DNA of 64,000 bases, taken from the NCBI GenBank assembly GCA_963764465.1, contig CAVXSO010000002.1, positions 744,001-808,000 of the forward strand, given 5' to 3'. The notes below the pieces were generated by a model. The model saw only the letters and a program-made list of their open reading frames with translations. It was not told the origin of the DNA and did not search any database. The position numbers and the translations under genes were made by a program. The stretch is from JAJXXT01 sp963764465. Its GTDB lineage: Bacteria; Pseudomonadota; Alphaproteobacteria; Acetobacterales; Acetobacteraceae. Position 1 is the stretch's first letter, and each line of letters starts with the position of its first letter. This document shows positions 16,502-23,549 of this stretch, piece by piece.

Positions 16502-16650
16502 CAGAGTGCCGCGTTCCGGCGGGCGAGCAGCCGCATGCCCGGGTCCGCCACCGCCAGCAGCACCTGGCTCATGCCGGAACTCCCGGCGGCACTGGCAGGC
16601 AAGACGCCGGCCCCGATCGCCTGATGCGCCACTTCGAGCGGATTCGTCAT
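16501..16650 (-). CDS. 49-residue protein between terminase and portal
   Basis: A 49-residue reading frame beginning MTNPLEVAHQAIGAGVLPAS and ending LLARRNAAL. It starts two bases after the terminase TAA and ends in a TGATG overlap with the portal start, so it fills the gap exactly and fits the coupled style of the operon. Not recognised; real expression is an inference from spacing and codon use. Confidence 0.45.
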   Translation of the reverse strand: MTNPLEVAHQAIGAGVLPASAAGSSGMSQVLLAVADPGMRLLARRNAAL

Positions 16651-16652
16651 GG

Positions 16653-18086
16653 TTACCTCTGCATGATCCCGAGCCGCACGCGCCGCGCCGGCTCCGGTGT
16701 CGTCACAAGGGCGGTGAACGCGAGCGCGGCCGCGTCCACCTGGTCGTCATGCGCCGCCGCGGGAAACCCCGCGAGCTCATCGAGAAACGCCCGGTTCCAC
16801 GCGGCGCGCAGCATCGCGACGTTGCCGATATTGATCTGGGCCGCGAACGGTCCCGCCCGCAGCTCCTTGCTCCCGCTCACCGGCCGCGCCGAAACCCGGT
16901 ACCCCGCGAGCCGCCGCGCGAGGTAAAGCGCCTGCGCCTTCCCCGCCTGGCCCGGGTCCTGCGGCAGATGGATCGCCACCTGCCCCCCGTCGCGCAGCGC
17001 CGCCGCCAGGATCGCCGCCTCCACCTCGTCCGGCCCGCCACGCAGCCGCGTCACGTCCTCGATCACGAAGCGCCCGTCATCCAGCCGTGCCAGCCGCACG
17101 CCCACGGTCCAGTCCCCGCCGCGCGTCCCCGCGCTCGCCGCCAGGTCCCACGCCCGCACCCGCGTCCCACCCGGCGCCAGCGCCTCCGTCACCGGGATCG
17201 CGGCGGTGCGAAACACCGCCCCCTCGGGCGCCCGCGGCACCTGCTGGAACAGCGCCTGCCAGTCGCGCATCGCCCCCGCCGCCTCGTACTCGGCCTTGAT
17301 CCGCCGCAGCTCCCCGGCAAACCCGTAGCTGTCGTCCCAGAGAAACTCGCCAGGCGCCCGCCCCAGCACATCGTCCTCGCCCGCCACCGCGGGCACGCTC
17401 ACCACGCGCCACAGATCGGGCTGATAGCGCAACAACCGTCCGCCGAGGTCGTCCTCGTGCCAGCGCGTCATCACCACCACGATCGCCGCCCCCGGCTTCA
17501 GCCGCGTGCGCAGGTCGGCGGTGAACCAATCCCATTGCCGATCCCGAACGAGTGCGGACTCCGCCTCCTCGCGGGATTTCACCGGGTCGTCGATCAGCGC
17601 CAGGTCCGCCCGCGTCCCCGTGATCGTCCCGCCCACGCCCACGGCGCGGTATCGTCCGCCGGTGGTCGTCGTCCAGTCCTCCGCCGCCTCGCGGCCCAGC
17701 GCATAGCCCAGCGTCGCCGCATGCTCGCGCGCCACCGCCATCACCTTGCGCGAGAACCCTTCCGCCGTCGCCGCGACATTGCTCGCCGCGACCACGTCGA
17801 AATCGCGCCGCCGGCTCAAGGCCCCCCAGCCCAGGGCCCACGCCGGAAACCACACGCTCGCATAGGTGCTCTTGGCGGAGCCTGGCGGCATGTTCACCAT
17901 CAGCCGCGCCACGCGCCCCTCCGCCACCGCCTGCAACTCGCGCATCAGCAGGGCGTGGTGCGCCGCCGGCACAAGCCCCAGCGCCCGCATCCCCGCGGTC
18001 GCGAATTCCTCGAAGCTACGCCGGCTCCTCCGCCGCCGCAGCAGCTCCGCCGCCGCCTCGTGCCGCGATACGGAGCAGTTCCTCAT
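16653..18086 (-). CDS. Terminase large subunit
   Basis: A 477-residue DNA packaging motor. The N-terminal ATPase has Walker A (MPPGSAKST, about residue 65) and Walker B (LALIDDP, about 165) followed by a coupling region (VMTRWHEDDLGG). The C-terminal RNase H-like nuclease shows the catalytic acids in RAWDLAAS, near residue 305, and in HDDQVDAAAL near 447. Length is normal for the Terminase_6 group. Overlaps the small subunit gene by 71 bases in another frame. Confidence 0.9.
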   Translation of the reverse strand: MRNCSVSRHEAAAELLRRRRSRRSFEEFATAGMRALGLVPAAHHALLMRELQAVAEGRVARLMVNMPPGSAKSTYASVWFPAWALGWGALSRRRDFDVVAASNVAATAEGFSRKVMAVAREHAATLGYALGREAAEDWTTTTGGRYRAVGVGGTITGTRADLALIDDPVKSREEAESALVRDRQWDWFTADLRTRLKPGAAIVVVMTRWHEDDLGGRLLRYQPDLWRVVSVPAVAGEDDVLGRAPGEFLWDDSYGFAGELRRIKAEYEAAGAMRDWQALFQQVPRAPEGAVFRTAAIPVTEALAPGGTRVRAWDLAASAGTRGGDWTVGVRLARLDDGRFVIEDVTRLRGGPDEVEAAILAAALRDGGQVAIHLPQDPGQAGKAQALYLARRLAGYRVSARPVSGSKELRAGPFAAQINIGNVAMLRAAWNRAFLDELAGFPAAAHDDQVDAAALAFTALVTTPEPARRVRLGIMQR

Positions 18087-18330
18087 CGCTGAGTTCGCCG
18101 ACCTCGTCCTTGCCGGGGTTCATATTCGGCGGCACCGGCCTGCCGATCTCGCGCTCGAGCAGCCGCGTGATCGCCGCCACCCGCGTGCTCCCAGACTCCT
18201 CGGGATCCATCGCGATCTCGAACAGGGCCGCCATGCACGCGGCGGCGACGCCCTTCGCGGCCCGCCTGGCGCGCCGCGGCGCCGGGGCAGGGGCCTTGCC
18301 ATCGTCCGTGCCCGCCTCACGCCGCCGCAC
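18016..18330 (-). CDS. Terminase small subunit-like protein
   Basis: A 104-residue protein starting at a GTG (18330) and overlapping the large terminase. A basic N-terminus (RRARRAAKGVAAACMAAL) is followed by helices with STRVAAITRLLEREIGRPVP and an acidic EVGELSDEELLRIAARG, a pattern common in small terminases that recognise phage DNA. It is the first gene of the late operon, directly downstream of the duplicated promoter repeats. Confidence 0.6.
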   Translation of the reverse strand: MRRREAGTDDGKAPAPAPRRARRAAKGVAAACMAALFEIAMDPEESGSTRVAAITRLLEREIGRPVPPNMNPGKDEVGELSDEELLRIAARGGGGAAAAAEEPA

Positions 18331-18448
18331 GTATCACCACCAAAACGAAAAGCGCCCGCGCAACCACCGCCGCGCAGGCGCCGAAACGACAGGATCTGGA
18401 TGAAACATGGCCGGAAGTGCGATGGGCGCACCTCGCCACCCCGCGAAA

Positions 18449-18477
18449 CACCTAGCCGGATCGAACCCGCGCGTCAA
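18449..18477 (-). promoter_or_regulatory. Late promoter candidate 1 (proximal repeat)
   Basis: TTGACG (18477-18472), 17-base spacer, TAGGTG (18454-18449) on the minus strand, reading toward the terminase genes. The -35 box matches the alphaproteobacterial TTGAC pattern; the -10 is weak. An operator-like site at 18476-18488 overlaps it. Confidence 0.5.
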
Positions 18478-18488
18478 GGAAAATCCTA
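18476..18488. promoter_or_regulatory. Operator-like site, proximal late repeat
   Basis: AAGGAAAATCCTA on the plus strand, one mismatch from TAGG-N5-CCTA. It abuts the -35 box of late promoter candidate 1. Confidence 0.5.
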
Positions 18489-18641
18489 AGAAAAATTCTC
18501 GCGCACGCGGCAGCCGCCACAAACAGCGCAAGGCCAGCCGCGACACCGCCATGGCAAAACCCGGCGCTGTATCGCAAGACTCTAAGAGTTCCCTGGATCA
18601 GGCCCGGAACCGCGTTGGACGCAGTTCGCCACCCCGCGAAA

Positions 18642-18670
18642 CACCTACGCAATCCGAGCCTGAATGTCAA
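18642..18670 (-). promoter_or_regulatory. Late promoter candidate 2 (distal repeat)
   Basis: TTGACA (18670-18665), 17-base spacer, TAGGTG (18647-18642) on the minus strand. It has the same architecture as the proximal copy and lies just downstream of the early-operon terminator, so it would restart transcription for the late genes. Confidence 0.52.
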
Positions 18671-18681
18671 GGAAAATCCTA
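18669..18681. promoter_or_regulatory. Operator-like site, distal late repeat
   Basis: AAGGAAAATCCTA on the plus strand, the same one-mismatch version of TAGG-N5-CCTA, abutting the -35 box of late promoter candidate 2. Confidence 0.5.
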
Positions 18682-18727
18682 AGTCGCCAATTCGCCCGGC
18701 CAACGCCCGCGCCGACATCTCGACAAC

Positions 18728-18764
18728 GAAACAAAAGCGGCGGGGCGTCCATCGCGCCCCGCCG
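18728..18764 (-). terminator. Rho-independent terminator of the early leftward operon
   Basis: On the minus strand a 10-bp GC stem (arms 18755-18764 and 18738-18747, GGCGGGGCG type, seven-base loop) is followed by CTTTTGTTT. It lies 36 bases after the last early gene (stop at 18800) and before the late promoters, separating the two transcripts unless antitermination occurs. Confidence 0.75.
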
Positions 18765-18799
18765 ACCGCAAACCACGCCTCGGCCTACACCCGGCCCCG

Positions 18800-19315
18800 C
18801 TACCGCAGCCCCAAGATGTCCCCGAGCTTGTCCAGCCCCGCCGCCAGGCTCGCCACCCACGCGCGCCCCGGCAACTCCCCCAGCAGCACCGCCTCCACCA
18901 GCCCCGCGTGGAACCCGCCCAGCCGGCGCATGATCGCGCGGTACTTGTCCCGTGGCGAAGGCGAGTCCGGGTCGCGCGCCTGGCGTTCCGCGTCCACGTC
19001 GAACATCTCCGCGAGCGCCTCGTCGAGCGTCTCCAGCCGCCCCACCACGCGCGGCACCAGGCCCGCCGCCAGCATCAGCATATGCCCGATCCGCGCCGCG
19101 TCATGCTGGCGTCCGGTGATCAGGTTGGCGTGCAGCAGCCTGTCGTACACCGTCGCGTCATCGTAACGAGTGACCTCGAGCGGCTTGTTCCGCCCCGCCG
19201 TGATGCGCCCCTGCGTCAGCGTCTCCCGCCGCGAGGGGCGCGCCGCCCACGCCCCGCCGCCGCCGGCGCCAGCGTCCCCCGCCACTCCACGCGCCCGTGC
19301 CCGTGCCCCGCTCAT
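18800..19315 (-). CDS. Last gene of the early operon, unknown
   Basis: A 171-residue protein starting at an ATG (19315) that overlaps the previous stop. After a basic, Ala/Gly-rich N-terminal 50 residues comes a helical domain: EVTRYDDATVYDRLLHANLI, HDAARIGHMLMLAAGLVPR and a C-terminal LGGFHAGLVEAVLLGELPG. The shape resembles small phage regulators or DUF6456-like proteins, but I cannot name the family. Position immediately before the early terminator is where late activators or antiterminators sit in other phages; that role is only a suggestion. Confidence 0.5.
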   Translation of the reverse strand: MSGARARARGVAGDAGAGGGGAWAARPSRRETLTQGRITAGRNKPLEVTRYDDATVYDRLLHANLITGRQHDAARIGHMLMLAAGLVPRVVGRLETLDEALAEMFDVDAERQARDPDSPSPRDKYRAIMRRLGGFHAGLVEAVLLGELPGRAWVASLAAGLDKLGDILGLR

Positions 19316-19815
19316 GCCCGCGTCTCCGCAAGCGGCATGCCCGCCTGCCGCATGCAGGCCTGCCGGCGCATCTGCGCAAGCTGTGCCGGCGTCAGCTGGC
19401 TCGCGCGCACCGGCCGCGGCTCCACCCACGGTCGCAGCGCCGCCGGGGTCCAGCCGTGGCGGCGCAGGATCTCGGCCGCCTGCTCCGGCGTGCAACGTTC
19501 GCTTTCGGGAACGGTATCGCGCGGCTTCGGCAGCGCCTGGCGCACCGGCCGGTGGTCGTGGCACCAGCTCGCCAGCACCGCGCGCAGCTCCGCGTAGGTC
19601 GGCACGCCATGCCGGCCCCTCGCGCATCGCGCCGCCGCCTCCAGCGTGTCGCGGTTGAACGCCTCGGCCGGCACGTTGTCGAGCAGCGGCAGGTAGGCCC
19701 GCATGGCCTCCGCCGCATCGGCCGGAAACAGCGGCATCACCAGCGGCGCGAGGCTCGCCAGCCACGGCTCCGCGATGGCCCGGTTCTGGCGCATGGATGG
19801 TCCAACGGATTTCAT
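19312..19815 (-). CDS. Early phage protein, unknown (replication module)
   Basis: A 167-residue helical protein from the ATG at 19815, overlapping the DUF1376 stop. It contains EPWLASLAPLVMPLFPADAA, ELRAVLASWCHDHRPVRQALP and a C-terminal helix with LTPAQLAQMRRQACMRQAG. Size and place after a DUF1376 protein are typical of phage replication-region proteins that act as helicase-loader partners, but no motif proves this. Confidence 0.5.
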   Translation of the reverse strand: MKSVGPSMRQNRAIAEPWLASLAPLVMPLFPADAAEAMRAYLPLLDNVPAEAFNRDTLEAAARCARGRHGVPTYAELRAVLASWCHDHRPVRQALPKPRDTVPESERCTPEQAAEILRRHGWTPAALRPWVEPRPVRASQLTPAQLAQMRRQACMRQAGMPLAETRA

Positions 19816-20792
19816 TCGTTCGGCTCCGTGATTGCAAGGTTGAAGATCTCGGCCACCCGGCGCATCTGCGCCGCGTGGGAGTGGGGATGTTCCGCCAGCG
19901 TCATGGCGTGCTCGCCCCGCTGTCGCTGCGTCGCGGCCTTCAGCCACGCGAGGGCATCGCCCGGCCGGTCCAGTTCCGCCTGGCGGATGAGCGCCAGCCC
20001 CGCCGCGCAATCGTCGCGCAGGTCCCGCAGCATCTGCCCCAGGAAAGCCCGTGACGCCGCTTCCGGCCTGCCTGTCAGCCGCCGGAACGTCGCCAGGCCC
20101 TGGTTCCAGAAATCGCTACGAATGTCGAACGAGCCCAGCGCGGCCTCGCCGCGCCGTTCCGCAGGAACGGAAATTCCTGTGGCTGTGACGGTCGCGCGAC
20201 ACGCGCGTGTGTGGCTGTCATCAGCCCTGTCACCAGCCCTGTCACCAGCCCTGTCACCAGCCCTGTCACCAGCCCTGTCACCAGCCCTGTCATCAGCCCT
20301 GTCATCAGCACTGGCATCAGCGTTGACGTCCGCAGCGCCGCCAGCCACGGCGCGCGCCCACCCGTGCGCAGGCGTATCCACGCCACCCTCCGCGCATTCC
20401 TCCGCCGCCCACGCCTCACCGTTGCCCGCGCGCCCGCTCTCCCCATCCCCGGCCCGCGCCGCGAGCGCCGCCCGTGCCACGCGCGCGGCCGCGCGCCGCT
20501 TCCCCGTAATCTCGGCGGTCCGCGCCAGTTCCCTGTCCGCGCGGCTCTGGTGCAGCAGCCCGTCCGCCGCGCGAAAAAAGAACCGCCGCAGCGTCGCCGC
20601 CTGCGCCTGCCACGCGCGCATATTCATCTTGGTGATGGAGGCGAGTTGCGTGTCGTCGTCCGGCAGCGGCCCGCTGCGCCAGTACTCCATCAGCAACAAC
20701 AGGTACGCGCCGTGCTGCAGCGTCGTCAGCCGCATCGTGTCCGCCAGGTAGTCGCCGATATAGAGCGGCATCCACACATCCGCCTTGGTCAT
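19812..20792 (-). CDS. DUF1376 phage replication-region protein with tandem repeat
   Basis: A 326-residue protein. The N-terminal DUF1376 domain is clear: WMPLYIGDYLADTMRLTTLQ, then AYLLLLMEYWRSGPLP and a winged-helix-like LASITKMNMRAW. A linker from about residue 155 holds a four-residue repeat (GDRA / DDRA) encoded by eight 12-bp units. The C-terminal helices include FWNQGLATFRRLTGRP and DALAWLKAA. Such proteins sit where replication initiation proteins (YdaU type) are found. Start overlaps the zinc-ribbon gene stop. Confidence 0.72.
   Translation of the reverse strand: MTKADVWMPLYIGDYLADTMRLTTLQHGAYLLLLMEYWRSGPLPDDDTQLASITKMNMRAWQAQAATLRRFFFRAADGLLHQSRADRELARTAEITGKRRAAARVARAALAARAGDGESGRAGNGEAWAAEECAEGGVDTPAHGWARAVAGGAADVNADASADDRADDRAGDRAGDRAGDRAGDRAGDRADDSHTRACRATVTATGISVPAERRGEAALGSFDIRSDFWNQGLATFRRLTGRPEAASRAFLGQMLRDLRDDCAAGLALIRQAELDRPGDALAWLKAATQRQRGEHAMTLAEHPHSHAAQMRRVAEIFNLAITEPNE
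20221..20316. repeat. 12-bp tandem repeat, eight copies, inside DUF1376 gene
   Basis: Unit CCAGCCCTGTCA (plus strand) with TC or AC/GG variants in the outer copies. Twelve bases keep the frame, giving a run of (G/D)DRA in the protein linker. Likely to vary in copy number by slippage. Confidence 0.9.
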
Positions 20793-21115
20793 GCCGCCCG
20801 CCTCGCGCCCGCCGGCGCCTGCCGCAGCCAAAGCCAGGCCGCCTCCGCTTCCCGCGCGCAACGCAGGCAGGCATCGGGCGAGAGGCCCCGCACCAGCACG
20901 TAGCCCAGCCCCCCGCATTCCGGGCAGTTCCTCCGCGTCGCCGGGCCGTCCCCCGCGGGCGCACCGGCGGGCAGCGGCATTTTGTTCTGGGGCGGAAACG
21001 TCCACCGCCCGCCGCCACCGCCCGCCCACCCGCGCCCCTCGCCGCGCTCCGGGCCGCACGCCCCGCCGCGCGCGCCTCCGTGATTGGGCCCAGGCCCGAT
21101 CGCCACGCCCCTCAT
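20789..21115 (-). CDS. Small zinc-ribbon-like phage protein
   Basis: A 108-residue protein. The N-terminal half is Gly-rich and disordered; the C-terminal half has CPECGGLGYVLVRGLSPDAC followed by LRC, giving a CxxC ... CxxC pair typical of a zinc ribbon, then a Trp-rich helix. Position in the early operon suggests nucleic acid binding. Starts and ends with ATGA overlaps. Confidence 0.6.
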   Translation of the reverse strand: MRGVAIGPGPNHGGARGGACGPERGEGRGWAGGGGGRWTFPPQNKMPLPAGAPAGDGPATRRNCPECGGLGYVLVRGLSPDACLRCAREAEAAWLWLRQAPAGARRAA

Positions 21116-21516
21116 GCCCGCAACTCCCGGAACGGCACGTGCACCGGCCGGCGCCCCGCCCGGTTCAGCGCCGCGTTCAGCTCGGCGATGTCGTCCCGCC
21201 GCCCGCGCCAGCGCACGTCATGGGCGGCGGCGAGCTTCGCCGCGGCCCGCGCGCCCATGTGCTCGGGGAAAAGCTCTTCCTCCGCCGCCCGCGCCCGCCG
21301 CAGCAACCCGGCCACCACGCGCCTGCGCTCCGCGAACGCCACCGCGGCGGGGTCGCGATGCGCCAGGTCCAGGTGCCGCACCATCGCCTGCACCTGCCGG
21401 CCCGGCCGGCGGAGGTCCTGCGCGATCGCCCATACGGGCAAAAACTCCCGCCACAGCCGCCGCAGCGCCGTCACCTCCGCGTCATCCCACGCGGGCAGGG
21501 AAGGGGCGCGCGCCAT
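21112..21516 (-). CDS. Small HTH-like early protein
   Basis: A 134-residue protein from the ATG at 21516 (TGATG overlap). The segment WDDAEVTALRRLWREFLPVW, then AIAQDLRRPGRQVQAMVRHL, has the spacing of a homeodomain-like helix-turn-helix, similar to GcrA-type N-termini. The second half is basic and helical. A DNA-binding role is inferred. Confidence 0.55.
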   Translation of the reverse strand: MARAPSLPAWDDAEVTALRRLWREFLPVWAIAQDLRRPGRQVQAMVRHLDLAHRDPAAVAFAERRRVVAGLLRRARAAEEELFPEHMGARAAAKLAAAHDVRWRGRRDDIAELNAALNRAGRRPVHVPFRELRA

Positions 21517-21776
21517 CAGAACCGCTCCCCCAGCATCGCGATCGCCGCCCGCGCCTCGGCCAGCGCCCGCGCCGGCTCCTCCGCCTCCGCCGCCCGGCAC
21601 AGCGCCCGCAACGCGCGGAGCAGCGCCGCCCGCCCCTCCGCCCAGTCGAGCGAGCGCCAGGCCCGCGTCGTCCGCGCCTCGGGGTCGTACCCCTGCAACG
21701 AACCCCCGGCGGGGCCGGACGTGTCGCACGACGGCACGATCGCGAGCGCCCGCTGCCCCTCGCACGCCGCGCTCAT
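21516..21776 (-). CDS. Small early phage protein
   Basis: An 86-residue protein starting MSAACEGQRALAIVPS at 21776, overlapping the Cro-like stop. A C-terminal helix (LLRALRALCRAAEAEEPARA) dominates. No family recognised. Translationally coupled within the early operon. Confidence 0.48.
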   Translation of the reverse strand: MSAACEGQRALAIVPSCDTSGPAGGSLQGYDPEARTTRAWRSLDWAEGRAALLRALRALCRAAEAEEPARALAEARAAIAMLGERF

Positions 21777-21979
21777 CGCGCCACCTCCGGCGCGTGCCAC
21801 AGGTCGGGCCGCAATTCGTGGCGCGGAATGCCGGTCGCGGCCTCCACCGCCGCCGCCCGCCCCGCCGGCACCCGCGTCCAGGAATAGATGGACGGCGCGC
21901 GGATCCCGAGTTTTCCCGCCAGCGCGGAGGGTCCACCCGCCGCCGCCAGCACCCTGGAGACAATATGTATGTTGTTCAT
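21773..21979 (-). CDS. Cro-like / YdaS-type HTH protein
   Basis: A 68-residue protein, first of the early leftward operon, divergent from the repressor. HIVSRVLAAAGGPSALAGKL followed by GIRAPSIYSWTRVPAGRA and AVEAATGIPRHELRPDL is the typical YdaS/Cro helix-turn-helix with RPDLW near the end. It likely binds the operators in the 74-bp divergent intergenic region and counteracts the repressor, as Cro does; that function is inferred. Confidence 0.75.
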   Translation of the reverse strand: MNNIHIVSRVLAAAGGPSALAGKLGIRAPSIYSWTRVPAGRAAAVEAATGIPRHELRPDLWHAPEVAR

Positions 21980-21986
21980 GGGACGG

Positions 21987-22015
21987 ACCTTAGGATAAAC
22001 CTATAGGAACGTCAA
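21987..22015 (-). promoter_or_regulatory. Early leftward promoter
   Basis: TTGACG (22015-22010), 17-base spacer, TAAGGT (21992-21987) on the minus strand, 8 bases before the Cro-like ATG, so the leader is very short or absent. Two TAGG-N5-CCTA operators flank it: one abutting the -35 and one covering the spacer and first two -10 bases. Confidence 0.6.
21991..22003. promoter_or_regulatory. Operator TAGG-N5-CCTA (early promoter, -10 side)
   Basis: TAGGATAAACCTA, a perfect TAGG/CCTA dyad. Centre is 25 bp from the second operator. It overlaps the early promoter -10 by two bases, as the rightward promoter operator does. Confidence 0.65.
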
Positions 22016-22028
22016 TAGGTGCAACCTA
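22016..22028. promoter_or_regulatory. Operator TAGG-N5-CCTA (early promoter, -35 side)
   Basis: TAGGTGCAACCTA, a dyad with five-base arms TAGGT/ACCTA. It directly abuts the -35 box of the early leftward promoter and lies 25 bases upstream of the repressor ATG. Confidence 0.65.
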
Positions 22029-22053
22029 AGTCATCCTCCTCTACCGCCAACCC

Positions 22054-22422
22054 ATGCCGCAAGACGAATCCGCCGCCGCCATCCGCGAGGCCGTCGCCGC
22101 CCGCATCCGCGAAACCATGGCCAGGCGCGGCCTCTCCGGCGCGGAGCTCGCCCGCCGGCTCAGCGTCTCGCAGCCCACCATCCATGCCTGGGTCAACGGC
22201 GCGCACGGGCTGCGCCGGCAGAACATCCGCCGCCTCGCCGCGGAACTGCACGTGGATCCCGCCTGGCTCGAGTTCGGCGCCGACCGGGAGGCGGAGGCCC
22301 GCGCCGGCGACGCCACGGAGCTCGCTTTCCTGCGCCTCTACCGGGACCTGGACGACGACGGCCAGGCCGCCGTCCTGCGCCTCATGACGGCGCTCGCCCG
22401 CGGCGCCAGGCCCAAGGGCTGA
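22054..22422 (+). CDS. HTH-type phage repressor candidate
   Basis: A 122-residue XRE-family protein on the plus strand. The helix-turn-helix is clear: IRETMARRGLSGAELARRLS followed by VSQPTIHAWVNGAHGLRRQN and IRRLAAELHVDPAWLEFG. The C-terminal 40 residues (TELAFLRLYRDLDDDGQAAV) form a helix likely used for dimerisation. It lacks the S24 self-cleaving domain of CI-type repressors, so induction would need another signal. Divergent from the Cro-like gene with shared operators. Confidence 0.75.
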   Translation: MPQDESAAAIREAVAARIRETMARRGLSGAELARRLSVSQPTIHAWVNGAHGLRRQNIRRLAAELHVDPAWLEFGADREAEARAGDATELAFLRLYRDLDDDGQAAVLRLMTALARGARPKG

Positions 22423-22449
22423 ACCGCCCGATCCCAGGCACGCCCCAGA

Positions 22450-22482
22450 AAGCAAAACGGGGCCCGGCCGAAGCCGGACCCC
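22450..22482 (-). terminator. Terminator with TTCG tetraloop
   Basis: On the minus strand a ten-pair GC stem (arms 22473-22482 and 22459-22468, one G-T pair) closes a TTCG tetraloop and is followed by GTTTTGCTTT. It ends leftward transcription of the PEP-CTERM gene (stop 22524) and lies 40 bases after the repressor stop, where its hairpin may also serve the repressor transcript. Confidence 0.75.
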
Positions 22483-22523
22483 GCTCGTCTCTCACGTGCC
22501 GCGATCGAGGCGGCGACGTCGTC

Positions 22524-23231
22524 TCAGGCGCGGCGCCGCTGCATCATCCCGATGAAGCCGAGCCCCAGCAGCGCGGAGCCCATCAGCGCCATGCTCCCCG
22601 GCTCCGGCACGCCCACGGGCGGGTTGCCGGAGGGGTCGCCGCCGGTGCTGGTGTTCTGCGCCAGTGTGAAGTCCGCCCGCACCTTGGTGCACAGCCTGTA
22701 GCCCTGGCTGTCGCAATTGTTGTTGTAGACAGACTGCTGCATCGTCGCGTCATGCAGGTCGATCGTCAGCGTGTAGCTGTTCGCCCCGCTTCCCAGCGTC
22801 ACGGCCAGCGGATCGGTGGCGCTGTCCCACGCAATCGTCTCGGTCGCCTTGTCGTACCGGCCGGACGTCGTGATCGTCTCGCCCGCCGTGCCGGTGATGG
22901 TGCCGCTGCCGCTGCCCGGCGCGGTGATGTTGAAGGCGAGCGCGATATTGTCCGTCCCGCTCGTGCCGGAGGTCAGGTCGGTGCAGATGGTGATGAAGTC
23001 CGTGAACGAAACCGTGCTGCCGACCGCGTCATAGAACTTGAAGTTGCCGGTCGAGTTCTTCACCGGCGAGCCGAACGCATCGGTCAGCACCAGGTTGTTC
23101 GGGGCCGAGCTATCCTGGAAGGCGACGGAGCCATACACGTTCGGCTGCGTGTAGGGGTTGGCGAAGGCCCCATGCGCGGCGAACAGACCCGCGGCGGCGA
23201 TCACGGTGGCTTGCAGAAGACGGCGGAACAT
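22524..23231 (-). CDS. PEP-CTERM sorting-signal protein inside the prophage
   Basis: A 235-residue exported protein. A signal peptide (LLQATVIAAAGLFAAHGAFA) precedes a beta-rich body with two likely disulphide cysteines (ITICTDL; NNNCDSQGYRLC). The C-terminus has the PEP-CTERM tripartite signal: VPEPGSMALMGSALLGLGF, then IGMMQRRRA. Proteins of this kind are sorted by exosortase/EpsH systems. The ATG at 23231 has an AGGAG site; the GTG two codons upstream is an alternative. Its place between the repressor and the rightward operon is a typical site for lysogenic-conversion genes. An exosortase must be encoded elsewhere for it to be processed. Confidence 0.85.
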   Translation of the reverse strand: MFRRLLQATVIAAAGLFAAHGAFANPYTQPNVYGSVAFQDSSAPNNLVLTDAFGSPVKNSTGNFKFYDAVGSTVSFTDFITICTDLTSGTSGTDNIALAFNITAPGSGSGTITGTAGETITTSGRYDKATETIAWDSATDPLAVTLGSGANSYTLTIDLHDATMQQSVYNNNCDSQGYRLCTKVRADFTLAQNTSTGGDPSGNPPVGVPEPGSMALMGSALLGLGFIGMMQRRRA

Positions 23232-23290
23232 CGGCACTCCTATGGCGGGCGTTACGAACAGCGGTGGGGTCGGCTCGTCAGCGTCACGGC

Positions 23291-23319
23291 AGGTGTCCCG
23301 TTTTTGATACGGAACACCT
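23291..23319. promoter_or_regulatory. Dyad in the PEP-CTERM upstream region
   Basis: AGGTGTCCCGT and ACGGAACACCT form an 11-base inverted repeat (one mismatch) with a seven-base loop, about 60 bases upstream of the PEP-CTERM start. It could be an operator or leader hairpin. The rest of 23,232-23,536 is a comparatively AT-rich non-coding stretch with a 13-base direct repeat TTGCGT(T/A)CCTGAC (near 23,406 and 23,448); no gene is supported there. Confidence 0.35.
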
Positions 23320-23536
23320 GAAATTGATGAATGAAAGGTAAGCCGAGGCCGCCCGCGCCGCTAGGTGTAAAAAATCGGGAAACGCCCAAAAACCGCCTTC
23401 GTTTCTTGCGTTCCTGACATACACCTTGCAATTTCCGGGAATTGGCTTGCGTACCTGACCTGAGCGACATACAAAAAATGATATTCCTCGCGACGCTCCG
23501 CCCTCACCTTCATTGCGCCGGAAGCTTCCGAACCCT

Positions 23537-23549
23537 TTGGTAAATCCTA
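23537..23549. promoter_or_regulatory. Operator-like site (rightward promoter, -35 side)
   Basis: TTGGTAAATCCTA, one mismatch from TAGG-N5-CCTA, abutting the -35 box. Its centre is 25 bp from the next operator, the same spacing as at the early leftward promoter. Confidence 0.55.

Larger units (their letters stand above)
18433..18490. repeat. 58-bp direct repeat, copy proximal to terminase
   Basis: A 58-bp sequence that recurs at 18626-18683 with substitutions but no length change. Conserved blocks are TCGCCACCCCGCGAAACACC at one end and GTCAAGGAAAATCCTAAG at the other. Read on the minus strand the copy holds an operator-like site, a TTGACG -35 box and a TAGGTG -10-like box 17 bases apart. It is about 100 bases upstream of the terminase genes. 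Confidence 0.85.
18626..18683. repeat. 58-bp direct repeat, distal copy
   Basis: Second copy, 193 bp from the first (start to start). On the minus strand it contains TTGACA, 17 bases, then TAGGTG, with the operator-like TAGGATTTTCCTT overlapping the -35 box. Nothing coding is seen between the two copies. Confidence 0.85.

Noticed and set aside
1..18330. A tailocin or gene transfer agent
   Set aside because: Terminase, portal, scaffold and capsid genes are intact and a repressor/operator system is present, which fits a normal prophage; the gene order is not that of the RcGTA cluster.
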